Part shown: positions 10,801-22,556 of the stretch, in pieces | How the letters are laid out: each line of letters begins with the position of its first letter | Position numbering within the stretch: the stretch's first letter is position 1 | Assembly (NCBI GenBank): GCA_964020085.1 | Contig: OZ026608.1 | Coordinates: forward strand, 18,695,479 to 18,759,478 | DNA: 64,000 bases | Direction: 5' to 3' | Source of the DNA: Micromussa lordhowensis | Taxonomy: Eukaryota > Cnidaria > Anthozoa > Scleractinia > Lobophylliidae | Position numbers and translations under genes: made by a program | Notes under the pieces: model-generated | The model's input: the letters and a program-made list of their open reading frames with translations, nothing else | Told to the model about the DNA's origin: nothing | The model's database searches: none

Positions 10801-11624
10801 TAACCTGACAGCACCGCACGGTTGATCGCTTCAATCTACTTTTGAGGCTAGCGTTTTTTTGCACAGTGATGTAGAAGTCGACTAAGCCTGATATTAAAAT
10901 ATCGTTTATAATGTTGTTTCCTAATATTCAAGTCTGACTTGTTTACCATTTTCATCGCAGTAAGAAAACTTTTGTCTCAGTTTTCACCTAGATGACCTAT
11001 AACTTTCTATGTTAATCATGTTAATCTGATAGTTTTCTCGTTTACCATCGATACTCTTGTGGAAAATATTTACTCCGTCTATTTTCTTCACAAATAAACA
11101 ATAAAAGTCATGTTGGGCTACTCCGCTCCTATTATTATGCACGTTCTTTAAATACAAGTAAATCGCTATTGAACCAGTTTTGATGCAGCGAGCCACTTAT
11201 TAACATATCCCTGAGCGCTTTTGTGCAAATAAAAGGAACATTCAAATTCAAGTGAGATGTAAATAATGGCCCAGTATTCTACAATCTGGCCATTCTGCTT
11301 CAGTAACTCTTCTTTCACAATACAATTTATCCATTAGTTTTGCACTGATAACTTGGAAACGTTCCCCATTAAACGAATGTCAATGTAGGTCACACATATA
11401 TCATTAAGAATTAAACGTTTTAACATTGTCTACTTTGCTAACACTTTCTCTGATAACAAGCTTATTACTCACGGTCAATACACCTTTGTCTCAAATCCCG
11501 AGAAATCCAAAACTTCGATTCCTTGACACAAGCCATGCCTTGTGTGTGAAATTTTCATTACATGGTTCTAGAAATTCTTTCTGAAGACGAATCCTGACAT
11601 AATGTGACACAACTCACCTCTCTG

Positions 11625-12950
11625 ATAAACGCGCCCGTTATGCAGAACGTCGCGGGTAACCCGAAAACACTGACCCTCGGTCCGCTGACCCCCACTACGG
11701 ACCGGGTCCGCGGGCTACCCTACGGACCGGTCCACGGACTACCCCTACGGACCCCCTCTTCAGACTACTCCAAAAGATAATAAAAATACTAAATAAAGAT
11801 TTCACTTATAGACTGTCTAATAGATTATTCGTGTCGGTGAAATTCGGTAAGTACTTGGTGTATCCCTTATCATAGTGTATTTAGAACGTAGCATAGTATA
11901 TTTATCCTTATTATAGTGTATTAGATACAATATAATATCTGGAAGGGATACATGAAGTACTTAGGTGAAATTTTGAGCGTAAAACGCTGTGCAAATGTGA
12001 CAGACTTGCGGGTTTTCAAAACTCCCAAAATAATATCTAAACGCTGTTCTCGGCGTAAGGAGATGCCGATGGCAATCAAAAAGAAGGAAAGTTCTTACCT
12101 TCCAATCGTGGCTCAATCGTGGCTATGGATAATATGTTTTTAGGTCGTCTAAGGTGGCTCCCTACAGTATTAACAATATTTACACCTGAAGAAGGATGAA
12201 GAACTAAAAATGAACTATTTGTTTTGAAACTGGTAGAGACTCGCGCAACTGTTCCAATTTTTTTCACGAATTTGGACGTCACCTTAAGCTTGTTTGTAGC
12301 ATGTTTTACGAACCCAACGGGGAATAGACAGAAAAAAATGCAGAAGGGCTAGAAGCAAAAAGTTCGAGGCTTCCTGATCTTCCATACATAGCAACAGCAA
12401 AGGAAATGGCAATGTCTAATGATATAACTTGCGCTCGAGCCTGAACCCATGTCTGTTAAATTTGCACAACGTCAAGTTCGAAATTTCGCCGACACGAGTG
12501 ATCTATCAGACAACACGTAAGTGAAATCTTTATTTATCATTTTTATTCTATTTTGGGGGAGGTCCGTAGAGGGGAGGTGGCCTCATAGTTGGTGCGCTCG
12601 ACTCCGGAGCGAGCGCTCCGAGTTCGAGCCCTGGCCGGGGACTTTCTGTGGTGTTCTTGGGCAAGACACTTTACTCTCACGGTGCCTCTCTCCACCCAGG
12701 TGTATAAATGGGTACCGGCGAATTTAATGCAGGGGGTAACCCTGCAATGGACCAGCATCCCATCCAGGGGGGAGTAGAAATATTCCTAGTCGCTTCATGC
12801 TACTGAAACCGGGATAAGCTCTGGCCTGATGAGCCACTTGGCTCGTATGTAGACTTTACCTTATCCATAGAGTGGGTCCGTTGTGGGGGTTCGCGGACCA
12901 GGGGTCATGGTTTTCGGGTTACCCCAACGTCGTTGTAGCGCATATTTTAT
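11625..12950. mobile_element. Inverted-repeat element split by a SINE
   Basis: Left-arm blocks at 11625-11850 (CGGGTAACCCGAAAACACTG, CTACGGACCCCCTCTTCAG, AAATAAAGATTTCACTTA, CGTGTCGGTGAAATT) recur inverted and in order on the right: the block near 12486-12565, then, after a SINE, the block at 12869-12950 (GGTTTTCGGGTTACCCCAAC). A second, inner hairpin lies at 11836-11975 (GTAAGTACTTGGTGTATCCC / GGGATACATGAAGTACTTAG). No coding capacity. Confidence 0.65.
12569..12868 (+). repeat. tRNA-derived SINE, copy 1
   Basis: About 300 bp with a tRNA-like head (GGTGGCCTCATAGTTGGTGC as A-box region, GAGTTCGAGCCCTGGCC as B box), a middle CACCCAGGTGTATAAATGGG and a tail AACCCTGCAATGGACCAGCA...CATCCAGGGGGGAGTAG. 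The tail resembles the 3' ends of L2/CR1-type LINEs, the usual partner for mobilisation (inference). Nearly the same sequence lies at 18675-18975. Confidence 0.8.
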
Positions 12951-13290
12951 TCCGCATATCGTAGCATCGAGAGGTCATATTAGCCAATCAACATTGCCTT
13001 TATATTGAGTTCATATTTTGATAAACACGCCCGTTGTACACAACGTGGCTGGTTTCGAGATTCCTGCTGGCATAGTTCATTCCGCACATCGTTGCCAATC
13101 AACATTGCTTTCATATCAAGTTCGGTTTTGATCAGAACAATAGGAACAGTCTAGAAAGAATTCCTAATGGTATTGGTAGAGCCGTGATTCGAGTGATTCG
13201 AGTACAAGTGGTGTACGCGGTAAGGAATTTTTTTCCATAACCGTAAAATGCGAGTTTCTTAGTTATCCGCATTTACCCAGAATATTTATC

Positions 13291-13595
13291 AAAATAACTG
13301 AGCCACTACGCGCGCTCTTATTGGTCGATAGGTGTGTTTAGATGAGAGTATCTAAACACGGTTGTCACGTTTTAGATTCGCGCGTTTTTTTGAGAATTAT
13401 TTTATAAAAGCAATAGAGCACTTTTTCCGTATTTATATAGCCTCATCTAAACACTCGGAGGGTTGGGAGAATTCTCGAAAGTTATGCAAACCTTCGACTA
13501 CGTCTCGAGTTTGCACAACTGTCTCGAATTCTCCCAACCCTCCTCGTGTTTATATAAGGCTATATAAACACAGTAAAAGTACTCTATTGCTTAAA
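13291..13595. mobile_element. MITE-like family A, chimeric copy 2
   Basis: The left end repeats the element at 466 almost base for base (AAAATAACTGAGCCACTACG ... GTTTTAGATTCGCGCG). The remainder is a different palindrome: AAAGCAATAGAGCACTTTT near 13405 with its complement AAAAGTACTCTATTGCTTAA near 13573, enclosing GGAGGGTTGGGAGAATTCTC. The copy therefore joins two terminal types. Confidence 0.6.
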
Positions 13596-13627
13596 TAGAA
13601 GTAAAAATTGATGTATTAACAAATTCA

Positions 13628-14028
13628 AATTACCTTTAAATTGAAGGTAATTCAAGTTGAATAGCATATTACGGCATTGGGAATCCTTATGTGATATAAG
13701 GCCAGATTGCCACCATTATTTTGTTGCTAGTGGGACTTCAAACGCGGTGTTTGACGAGATAGCTGAAATATCTCCGATGAGTCCCTTGGCAGGGAAGAAA
13801 CATACGTATGTAAGGCTAGCCACTGTAAAATTCTCACACTAAATTGAAGGAACCTGGAAATAATAGTTTACTAAGATAGAAAAAGAACAAAGAGATAATG
13901 ATAAACCATAAAGGAACACGGATGGTTAAGCATGGAGAAGATTAACAGGGATTACAAACGACGAACTCAAAAAATTTAGAATAAACTTTTCAAGATGCGG
14001 AAATCGTGACGTAGCTCCTTTAACGCTC
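13628..14028 (-). mobile_element. MITE family B, copy 3 (with internal insertion)
   Basis: 13841-14028 matches the family (AAATTGAAGGAACCTGGAAA, AAACCATAAAGGAACACGGA, GAGAAGATTAACAGGGATTA, CGTGACGTAGCTCCTTTAA). An extra AATTACCTTTAAATTGAAGG at 13631 suggests that about 190 bp of unrelated sequence split or duplicated the end. Confidence 0.7.
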
Positions 14029-14311
14029 TAAAAAGTTTGGAATGTTTTAAAACAATTTCCATTCTCGCAAACTTCCCCTCCTGTTAATTGTTAGTCCAAA
14101 TATGAACGCGGCTACTTATTTTTTCTTAACAATTTTTTCCTTCAAAATAGCAATCACTATACTTGAGACCAAAATTTCTGTCAATGTGTTATTTATTATT
14201 AAATGCAACAAATCCTAGATCTTGTGCGTGGTTTATTAAATAATGTCTCTCGCTACACACCGTCCAACGGTTTTGAAGCGACTTGTGGAAAATTAACGTT
14301 GTGTCAATGAG

Positions 14312-17300
14312 TTATTTTTTGAGTCCTTTGCTTTCTAGAAAAGCGTCTTGGTTCGGCTCACGACCGAGGAAATTCTTCAACATGTCTGAAGCGTCCTGGA
14401 AAAAGACAAATAAACAATAATATCATGTTAAGAAAGAATCCACCTGAAGTTCGAGTAACAAGTGGACAAAAACTTTGTACCAAGATTGTTTGCATCATAT
14501 TGTAAATTTCTGTGCGACTGTGTTAAAGGGAGGGTTTTACGATTCGGCGCATGTCTCAAAATCAAAATACGTTTGTTCGCTCCTTATCAATATTATCGCT
14601 TTAAAACCTGCACTCAGAGTGAAAACACCTTTTTTTCATATTCCTCAAGGCTTAGTATGGACGAGGCCTTAGTTTTCTCTGACCGTGGAGACCCTGTGCC
14701 TTGTCCTTTCCCATATTACTTACCACAGTACCACCAGGCTGTAAGATGAACGTTCTGTAATCTATTCCCACTGAGGGATTCATAATTCCTTCTTTCTTAA
14801 ACCGGGCATGAAACATATCCATCGAGAACACTTCACTCCACTGAAAAAGGAAGAGTAAAAACACCACAATATAGAACTCAGTCATAATCACTCACAAAAA
14901 CGTTTGATAAATTAAAAAGTCCTCTCAAATATAAGTACACAAACTCAGACAAGAGTTAAGCTCTTAGCAAGCAGTACGGATCCTTATACTTTTGCTGTTA
15001 ATCTAACTACCGCAGAATTTGTCCTGTCTGCTTGTGTTTCAAGTCGTGTTTCAAGTCGTATCAAGTCGTTTCAAGTCGTATTTTTAACACGCCATAACAC
15101 TTCCAAATACAACCCATCATTTTGGCGACGCGAAATTCCTTCAACAGGCAATAACGTCCATCTCCCCACAAAAATAATTCCGCCAAAAAACCCTTTAACC
15201 AGAAATAACGTCAAGGCTTGTTTCTATAATCTTCCGGTATCCCAAACCTTCTTAAAATAAATGAGTACTGTGATTACCATCTCAAGACTCTATATAATAT
15301 TTGAATTAAAAGTAGTGTTAAGTCAGAGCTGAGCAACTCTGTTAGCCATGACAAACAAGGTTAAGAATTGCCGGTGTGGTTCAATTTTTCTCCAGTTGTG
15401 AGGATCACGCTAGTAAGACGATCTATTCAAATGGACGACACCCTGTGTTCAAACGTAATAGCGAATTTCTTTCTTACTAGATATCCATAATATTGTGCGT
15501 CATATCCTCCAGCCAGATGACCAAACGATGCCGGCATGTTGGTATCTAGAAGATATATACACTATCATTACACATTAAATTTGGAAACCGGCAACCAATC
15601 AATGACGGCTACTCAAACGTTCCCACAACTCAAAGGGCCGAAAACTTATGCCCAGTTTCTGCATTACTAAGTACAAACATGTAGGAATACAAAGTTCTAC
15701 TACAAACCTGGTGTGGATGGGATACGCAGAATCTCACTTGAAAGTTTGGAAAAAATCTCTGCTGTATTCGCCTGTTAGGATTAAATGAAATCGAAGCCAT
15801 AAGACGATCTGTCACACCAGTATCAAACGCCAAAAAAGGAGGAAAAGTATTATAATATTATGGCACCTTGGGTTGAGTGTGAATTGTTTGATCAAATGTT
15901 GCCAGCAAAATCTGAAGGGAAAAAAAAAGAAAAAAGAAAGTGAAATCCACGTGAAAAACCAATAAATCAGCGCGCCTCTCATGTAGCCATGCTGCAATAT
16001 ACAATCACTTACTTGTCTCAAGTTAAATACACCAGTATTCGCATTACGTGATGCTATGAGCTTTTCAAGCATTTCATCGGGAACGGCACTAGAATCTGTG
16101 ACCAGACAAAAAACAAAACAAAACAAAAAAACACAGTTATGCTTTCAGGAAAAGAAATGACATACGTGTGTATCCAAGGCCATCCTTAATACTGATAAAA
16201 ACAAATATTGACATGCAATCTTTTCCACACCTTTGTAATGAGCTGACATACGATGAAGAGGTTCTCTTTCCCAGCACCAGTTCTCCAGCATCTGAGATGG
16301 AGCTTCAACAAAGTCTCTTTCTACATGGGTACCACTGCAACAGAGGAAAAAGAACATTGAGAATGAGACTACCTTACAAACTGAGCTTTTGCTTGTGAAG
16401 GAAGCGTGGCTGAAATCCAGAGGTCGCGGGTTCAAGTCCCGTTCTGACCACTTAGCTGGAGTTATTTCTCGGTAGACCCTAGTTCAACTCCTCGGTCACG
16501 TTTGTAAATAGCCAACTGGTCTGCCTCCCGCCAGTTGGGATTTTTAAGCCTAATGCATGTATGTTTATTTACAATGGTATTTTTCTTGAAGATATTAGCT
16601 TCTTAGCTACTCTGTAAATTCGAGTCAGGTATGTATGCATAATGAACCAGGTATGATCAATCTATTCTAGAATAAAATAATATAAATCAACTTCAAGAAA
16701 TCTTCAAGACGATCTTACAGGTGAGAACAAGGGCAAAAACACAAGCATCAAGAGTGGGCTAGGCCACAAGGTTTTGTATGAGAAGAAAATATTCTCACCA
16801 GTGTTCAACTCCAGTTAACACACAACACAAAGCATAAAGGAGTATTTCCCTAAATATTCTGTTGGGTTGGCCCATCAAATAATTTGGCCAACACACAATA
16901 CACCTTGGCCAGGTTGTTCAAAGCCCCATTAAGCTAACCCAGGATTGGCAAGAATTTTAATTTCAGTTTTTTTTAACTTTTTGGTGAGGTTTTCTGTTTG
17001 TACTGCTGGTCCTCCTGTTTTGAGTTTGAATAATCTTAAACTACACCAAACTTAAGCAGTGAAAAACATTTTTTATACTAACAATAAAAATTGATACTTC
17101 TGTCAACTATTAATACTGGATTAGCGTTGGGCAAAGAGAGGAAATAGAGGTTCTTTGCCTACTGCAAGCACACAGAATTCTCAATATGTAATGTGTAACA
17201 CAACGCAGGGCTCGAAAAAAGTGCTGTCAGGTCGTCCAGGACAAGTAGATTCTCCTTCTGGGCAAGCAACTTTTCATTCTCACTTGCCCAATGGGCAAGG

Positions 17301-20300
17301 GATCAGGCAAGTCATCTGCCAACTAAATCCTTAAAAGAGCCAGGGCAACAAAATTTTAGAGCTACTTACCCCAAGGGCAAGCTGGAATTCAAGTTTCTTT
17401 CGAACCCTGCAACGTATGTTAAATCTTTTCACAGCAACAGACATTTACCTGAACAATACGAAATCTGTTTTTGCACACAACTGATGCATCACGTGACCAA
17501 ACTCGTGAAAAAATGTTTCTACCTAAAGGTAACATGTACAATGATCAGTCAGTACTAAATCATGCCAGTCAGTGAGCTGACAAAGATACATGTTGATCTT
17601 TGTTATTTTAAGGGTGGCTTACCTCTTGATGCATCAACAATGATGGCTGATCTGCAGTCGGTTTGGTAAAGTTTGCCACCATGGCGGCGACGGAATGCTA
17701 AAATCAGAAGTAGATAAGAACTTAAAGGAGTTCAGTCGCAGTATTTTGACAATTACCTTAAATTGAAGGAAAACTGAATAAAGAGGTTTAATAAGATGGG
17801 AAAACATCAAAGAGAAAATAATAAACCATTAAGAAACAAGGATGATTAAGGATAGAGAAGATTGACATGGATTACCCTAAACTTTTCAAGATGTGCAAAC
17901 CATGACATGAAGTCGAGACTTGTTGCACTCTATTATAAGTAGTAAAATCCTTTATTTAAACACAAATTGAATAAAAGCATAACATGAGTTGAAGCATAAT
18001 CATAATTAATTAACCCTAAGGTAAATACATGTAAGTACAGTGTAATCTTGATTTCTCGAACCCTTATTTTTTTAACCTGCCGATAACTCAAAACAAAAGT
18101 TTTTCCCTCTCCTCAGTGGAACATTTCTCCAAACTATCCGATTTTTTGAACCAATTTGCATTCCCCTTGGAGGTTTTTTTTCAAGTTTAGTTTGCTATAT
18201 TTTTGGGGCGTTTTTAATAAAACAATTATTCCACTCGCCCTTGTTGGATATGAGATGATTATAGCCAAGTCGGCGCTATGCGCCTCCTTGGTTATCTACC
18301 ATCTCATATCCAACGTGCCCTTGTGGAATAATTGTTAAATATTACATGGGCTGAACTGGTCCAAGATGAAACAGAAATATCTGATTGATTCCCTAAGCGG
18401 TCCAAATTTTGCAATACAGACCACAAAGGTGGAACGCCTGCGAAATTAATTTCAGTGAATTGCTTTTTCAATTCATTGCACAAAATAAACAGTTTTTCGG
18501 TACATAGAAATCTTTTTACCTATACATTTGGAGAACAATTTCCGTCTAAAGTTCACAAAAGTGACAGAGAAATCTAAGTAAATGCTTACCTTTCACACAG
18601 GAATGTAATGAGAATGGATTGCAGAGACTCATCAATTTGGCAGCAGATTAAAAAGAGTTATTATAAAAAAAATTGTGGGGGCGCAGTGGCCTCATGGTTA
18701 GTGCGCTCGACTCCGGAGTGAGCCCTCTGGGTTCGAGCCCTGGCCTGGGACATTGTGTTATGTTCTTAGGCAAGACACTTCACTCTCACAGTGCCTCTCT
18801 TCCACCCAGGTGTATAAATGGGTACCGGCGAATTTGATGCTAGTGATAACCCTGCGATGGACTAGCATCCCATCCAGGGGGGAGTAGAAATACTCCTAGT
18901 CGCTTCATGCTACTGAAACCGGGATAAGCTCCGGCCTGATGAGCCACTAGGCTCGTATGTAGACTTTACCCTACCTTATAAAAAATTATTTCTCCACTAT
19001 GGATCTCACACTATTATTGATCTAGATGATTGTTATTACTTATCAGTAGGAGTAAAAAAAATGCTCAATACCTGTCTGCTACCATCAGCCACCAAACATC
19101 CAGGCTATAAACAGATTTAAAAAAATTGCCATGAAAAAAGCTTCTACATTTCAATTTTCTACTAAGCAAGTTAAATATCTTATAGAGAAAAACAATAAAG
19201 CAGACGGTAAAATGCTAACAGCCATAGATTAAATTTTCATGATCTAATGAATAATAACGGCAAAACAAAATTGGGAATAACATATATTACAGGTTACTTC
19301 TTGACTTGAAGTTTAAACATAACACTTATAACAATATTCAATCATGGGCTTAATAATACACCACACTTAGTATTAAAACAGACATAGTAGCTGTTTACAA
19401 TGATTTAAGTCCTTTGAAATAATAGTACAAAGAACAAGTGGTTCCAAGGGTCATATTTAATCATGGAAGTTTGATCATTAAAATTAATCCCTTACAATAC
19501 ATGTACATGTAACAAGCTCTGTTGGAACTTGACCAATGCGTGCACTCTACCCAAGTTAAGAGTCTTTAACATAACTTTAACATAACTTCAACACCACATG
19601 CAACAGACACAAAACTTAAAACTACATTATGTATTTACTTGTTGCAACATTGTCTGGAAGCAACACAGAGACTAATTTGAAGCTGTCACCAAACATCTGA
19701 CTAAGAACTAATAAAATAATTATCTCCTCTCACCTTAGATCTCATTGTTACATTAATTTTGGCACTTGATCCCAAACTGGGAATGTATTATCTCTGAAGT
19801 TACTGCTACTACATGTACATGATCCCAAAAACTACCAACATAATTTACATTAATTTTCCCCAAGACAACTTTTAACAGAAAGAGTAAACCCTGTCAACTA
19901 AGACTGATGAAAAAATTGAGATCCTATCTCAGACAAGGATGTTCTAAGAAGCAGTGCTGTAAAGTGAATGAGTCGCACCAATCTGTACAGTTAACTAGCT
20001 AACCCTAACCCTAAGAGCCATTCCCCCAATGCACACCACCCGATAAACACACATGACAACATGAGCCCTACACACAACTGAGTCATCCACTTTTCCTCTA
20101 ATTATTTTCAGGAAAACTGTAACTTTAGAACTAGATTAAATAAACTCATATTGACCTTTTGCAAATAACCACAGCACTCAAAGGATTTTAGTTAACCAAG
20201 ACGTTATGTGCGAGTACTTGAAGACCACCATTAAAGTCAATACGTATTGATGTGAAACCAAGAATGCGTCTTGACTTTTAGAACTCAACAAGTCATGTAA

Positions 20301-20969
20301 AACATCAGTGTGACGATTCTGGGAAATTCAGCATAGAGATGTACAAGCCCTAGTCGTCTACATACTTACATTTACTATTTATGAGTACTTGAAGATTGCC
20401 TAAAAGTAAATACACGTTGAAGTGTAAAACAACAACGTGGATTGACTCTCGGAACTCAACAAATTTATACCACAACCCAGCTGTTGCAGGGAAAAATAAT
20501 TTCACACACACTCACAAATATCTCCAAGCAAGGAAATGCAGTACAGACATATTTACTTTCTTTAACAATTGCCTAATCTTATTATAATACAAGTGTAGCC
20601 TGTGTAGGTAGTGTAGGAACAGTAAAGTTTTACAAAGACGTTTACACTAAATAAAATAAATAAAAATAAATCAACTTTGTTTAACGAGGGTGACACACAA
20701 CAGTCTGATAAACTGATAAACCCATGGCCCTCGAATTCCCGATCGAACTGGAATTTAGAAATGTTGGTTAACAACACTCCAGTTGTTAACCTTCTTCACT
20801 ACCAAGTATTTGAGACTTTCACTTAGGGTTACAAACTGATGCGTAAACCAACATCATGTAACAAATTTTGGAACTGAACAAATATGTGCACTACAAAATC
20901 TACATTATTATTATTATTATTATTATTATTATAATTATAATTATAATTATTATTATTATTATTATTATA

Positions 20970-21004
<35 letters not shown>

Positions 21005-22523
21005 AAGAGATTTCTTAAAACATAAAACTATAAAAGTTAGAGATAACAAGTTAAACCGACGTTTCGGAGTAGTCATCACTCCATTATCAAGGTAAAAAAT
21101 GTTCTATGATGCTAAAATTACAGTATTAAAAACGATTGATGCTAAGAATTAACATAATAAGCACGTGCGAAATTGGCTATAAAAATACTTTAGCACGAAT
21201 GGAATCCGTTTGCACATTGAGGCTTGGCTTAAGTGTTCTTATAAATAACATTTCATACACTAAGCAGTCAAATTTGTTTTTACATTTTTTGAGCACCTCA
21301 AAGCGTTTAAGCAGGTCCTGAGGGATCGTCCCATGTGCGTTCTTATAGTGTTTGGCAATGGCCGAGGACTGTTGTTTGTGTCCCTTTACACGATTGTGTA
21401 AATGTCCACGTGTGTAGCCTACATAACCTTCATCACAAAGGTCACATTGAAATTTATATACAACACACTGCTGATTTATGATCAGCGGCTTTGCCTCTTT
21501 CACTTTCAGTTCCTGTTCAAGTTTTCTGCTGGTAAATACAGGCTGGATGGTTTTGTTTACTTTCAGGCTCAAATCCTTAAGTTGTTTTTTTACAAATTCT
21601 GCTGAGTTTTGGTCTTTAAATGGCAAGACTACTCGAACCGTGTTATCCGTCCCTTGGGCTGTTGATAAAGGTCGTGGTTGGTCGCAGACCTTTGAGTCAA
21701 CAAAGCGTTTGATAGTGGAATTTACGAGTTGTTTTGGGTACTTTAGGCGTGAGAAAACTGACTTCAAACGGTCACATTCGTCTGAGAAGTGTGACCAAGA
21801 AGAAGATAAGCGATGTGCTCGATCGAGCATAGTTCTCAGCAAGCCATTCTTGTACCGATTGTCAACATTGCTCTGAAAATGCAGAAGGAGACCTGAATTC
21901 GTGGATAACACGGTTCGAGTAGTCTTGCCATTTAAAGACCAAAACTCAGCAGAATTTGTAAAAAAACAACTTAAGGATTTGAGCCTGAAAGTAAACAAAA
22001 CCATCCAGCCTGTATTTACCAGCAGAAAACTTGAACAGGAACTGAAAGTGAAAGAGGCAAAGCCGCTGATCATAAATCAGCAGTGTGTTGTATATAAATT
22101 TCAATGTGACCTTTGTGATGAAGGTTATGTAGGCTACACACGCGGACATTTACACAATCGTGTAAAGGGACACAAACAACAGTCCTCGGCCATTGCCAAA
22201 CACTATAAGAACGCACATGGGACGATCCCTCAGGACCTGCTTAAACGCTTTGAGGTGCTCAAAAAATGTAAAAACAAATTTGACTGCTTAGTGTATGAAA
22301 TGTTATTTATAAGAACACTTAAGCCAAGCCTCAATGTGCAAACGGATTCCATTCGTGCTAAAGTATTTTTATAGCCAATTTCGCACGTGCTTATTATGTT
22401 AATTCTTAGCATCAATCGTTTTTAATACTGTAATTTTAGCATCATAGAACATTTTTTACCTTGATAATGGAGTGATGACTACTCCGAAACGTCGGTTTAA
22501 CTTGTTATCTCTAACTTTTATAG

Positions 22524-22556
<33 letters not shown>

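Larger units (their letters stand above)
21023..22533. mobile_element. Penelope-like retroelement arranged as a large palindrome
   Basis: Left arm 21023-21648 and right arm 21903-22533 are inverted copies of about 630 bp with only scattered differences (for example GTGTGTAGCC against CTACACACGC near 21412 and 22138). A 254-bp unique centre separates them. Both arms encode the GIY-YIG end of a Penelope-like reverse transcriptase and end in the same 3' sequence (CTCCGAAACGTCGGTTTAAC). One arm plus the centre is a longer copy; the other arm is a shorter, inverted, truncated copy. It sits in the peptidase intron between exons 15 and 16. Confidence 0.85.

Noticed and set aside
14462..14749. ORF of 95 codons near the peptidase 3' end
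   Set aside because: Overlaps the antisense of the penultimate peptidase exon and intron sequence; no protein character.
20868..21095. ORF encoding a poly-isoleucine run
   Set aside because: It is translation of the ATT microsatellite, not a protein.
21903..22073. N-terminal extension of the Penelope-like minus frame
   Set aside because: The frame is open only because the opposite arm of the palindrome is being read antisense; the sequence has no similarity to the element's protein.
22455..22500. Hammerhead ribozyme at the palindrome ends (TGATGACTACTCCGAAACGT)
   Set aside because: The first box is GTGATGA rather than CUGANGA and only six or seven bases lie between the boxes, too few for stem II. 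The better local fold is a GGAGT/ACTCC hairpin.
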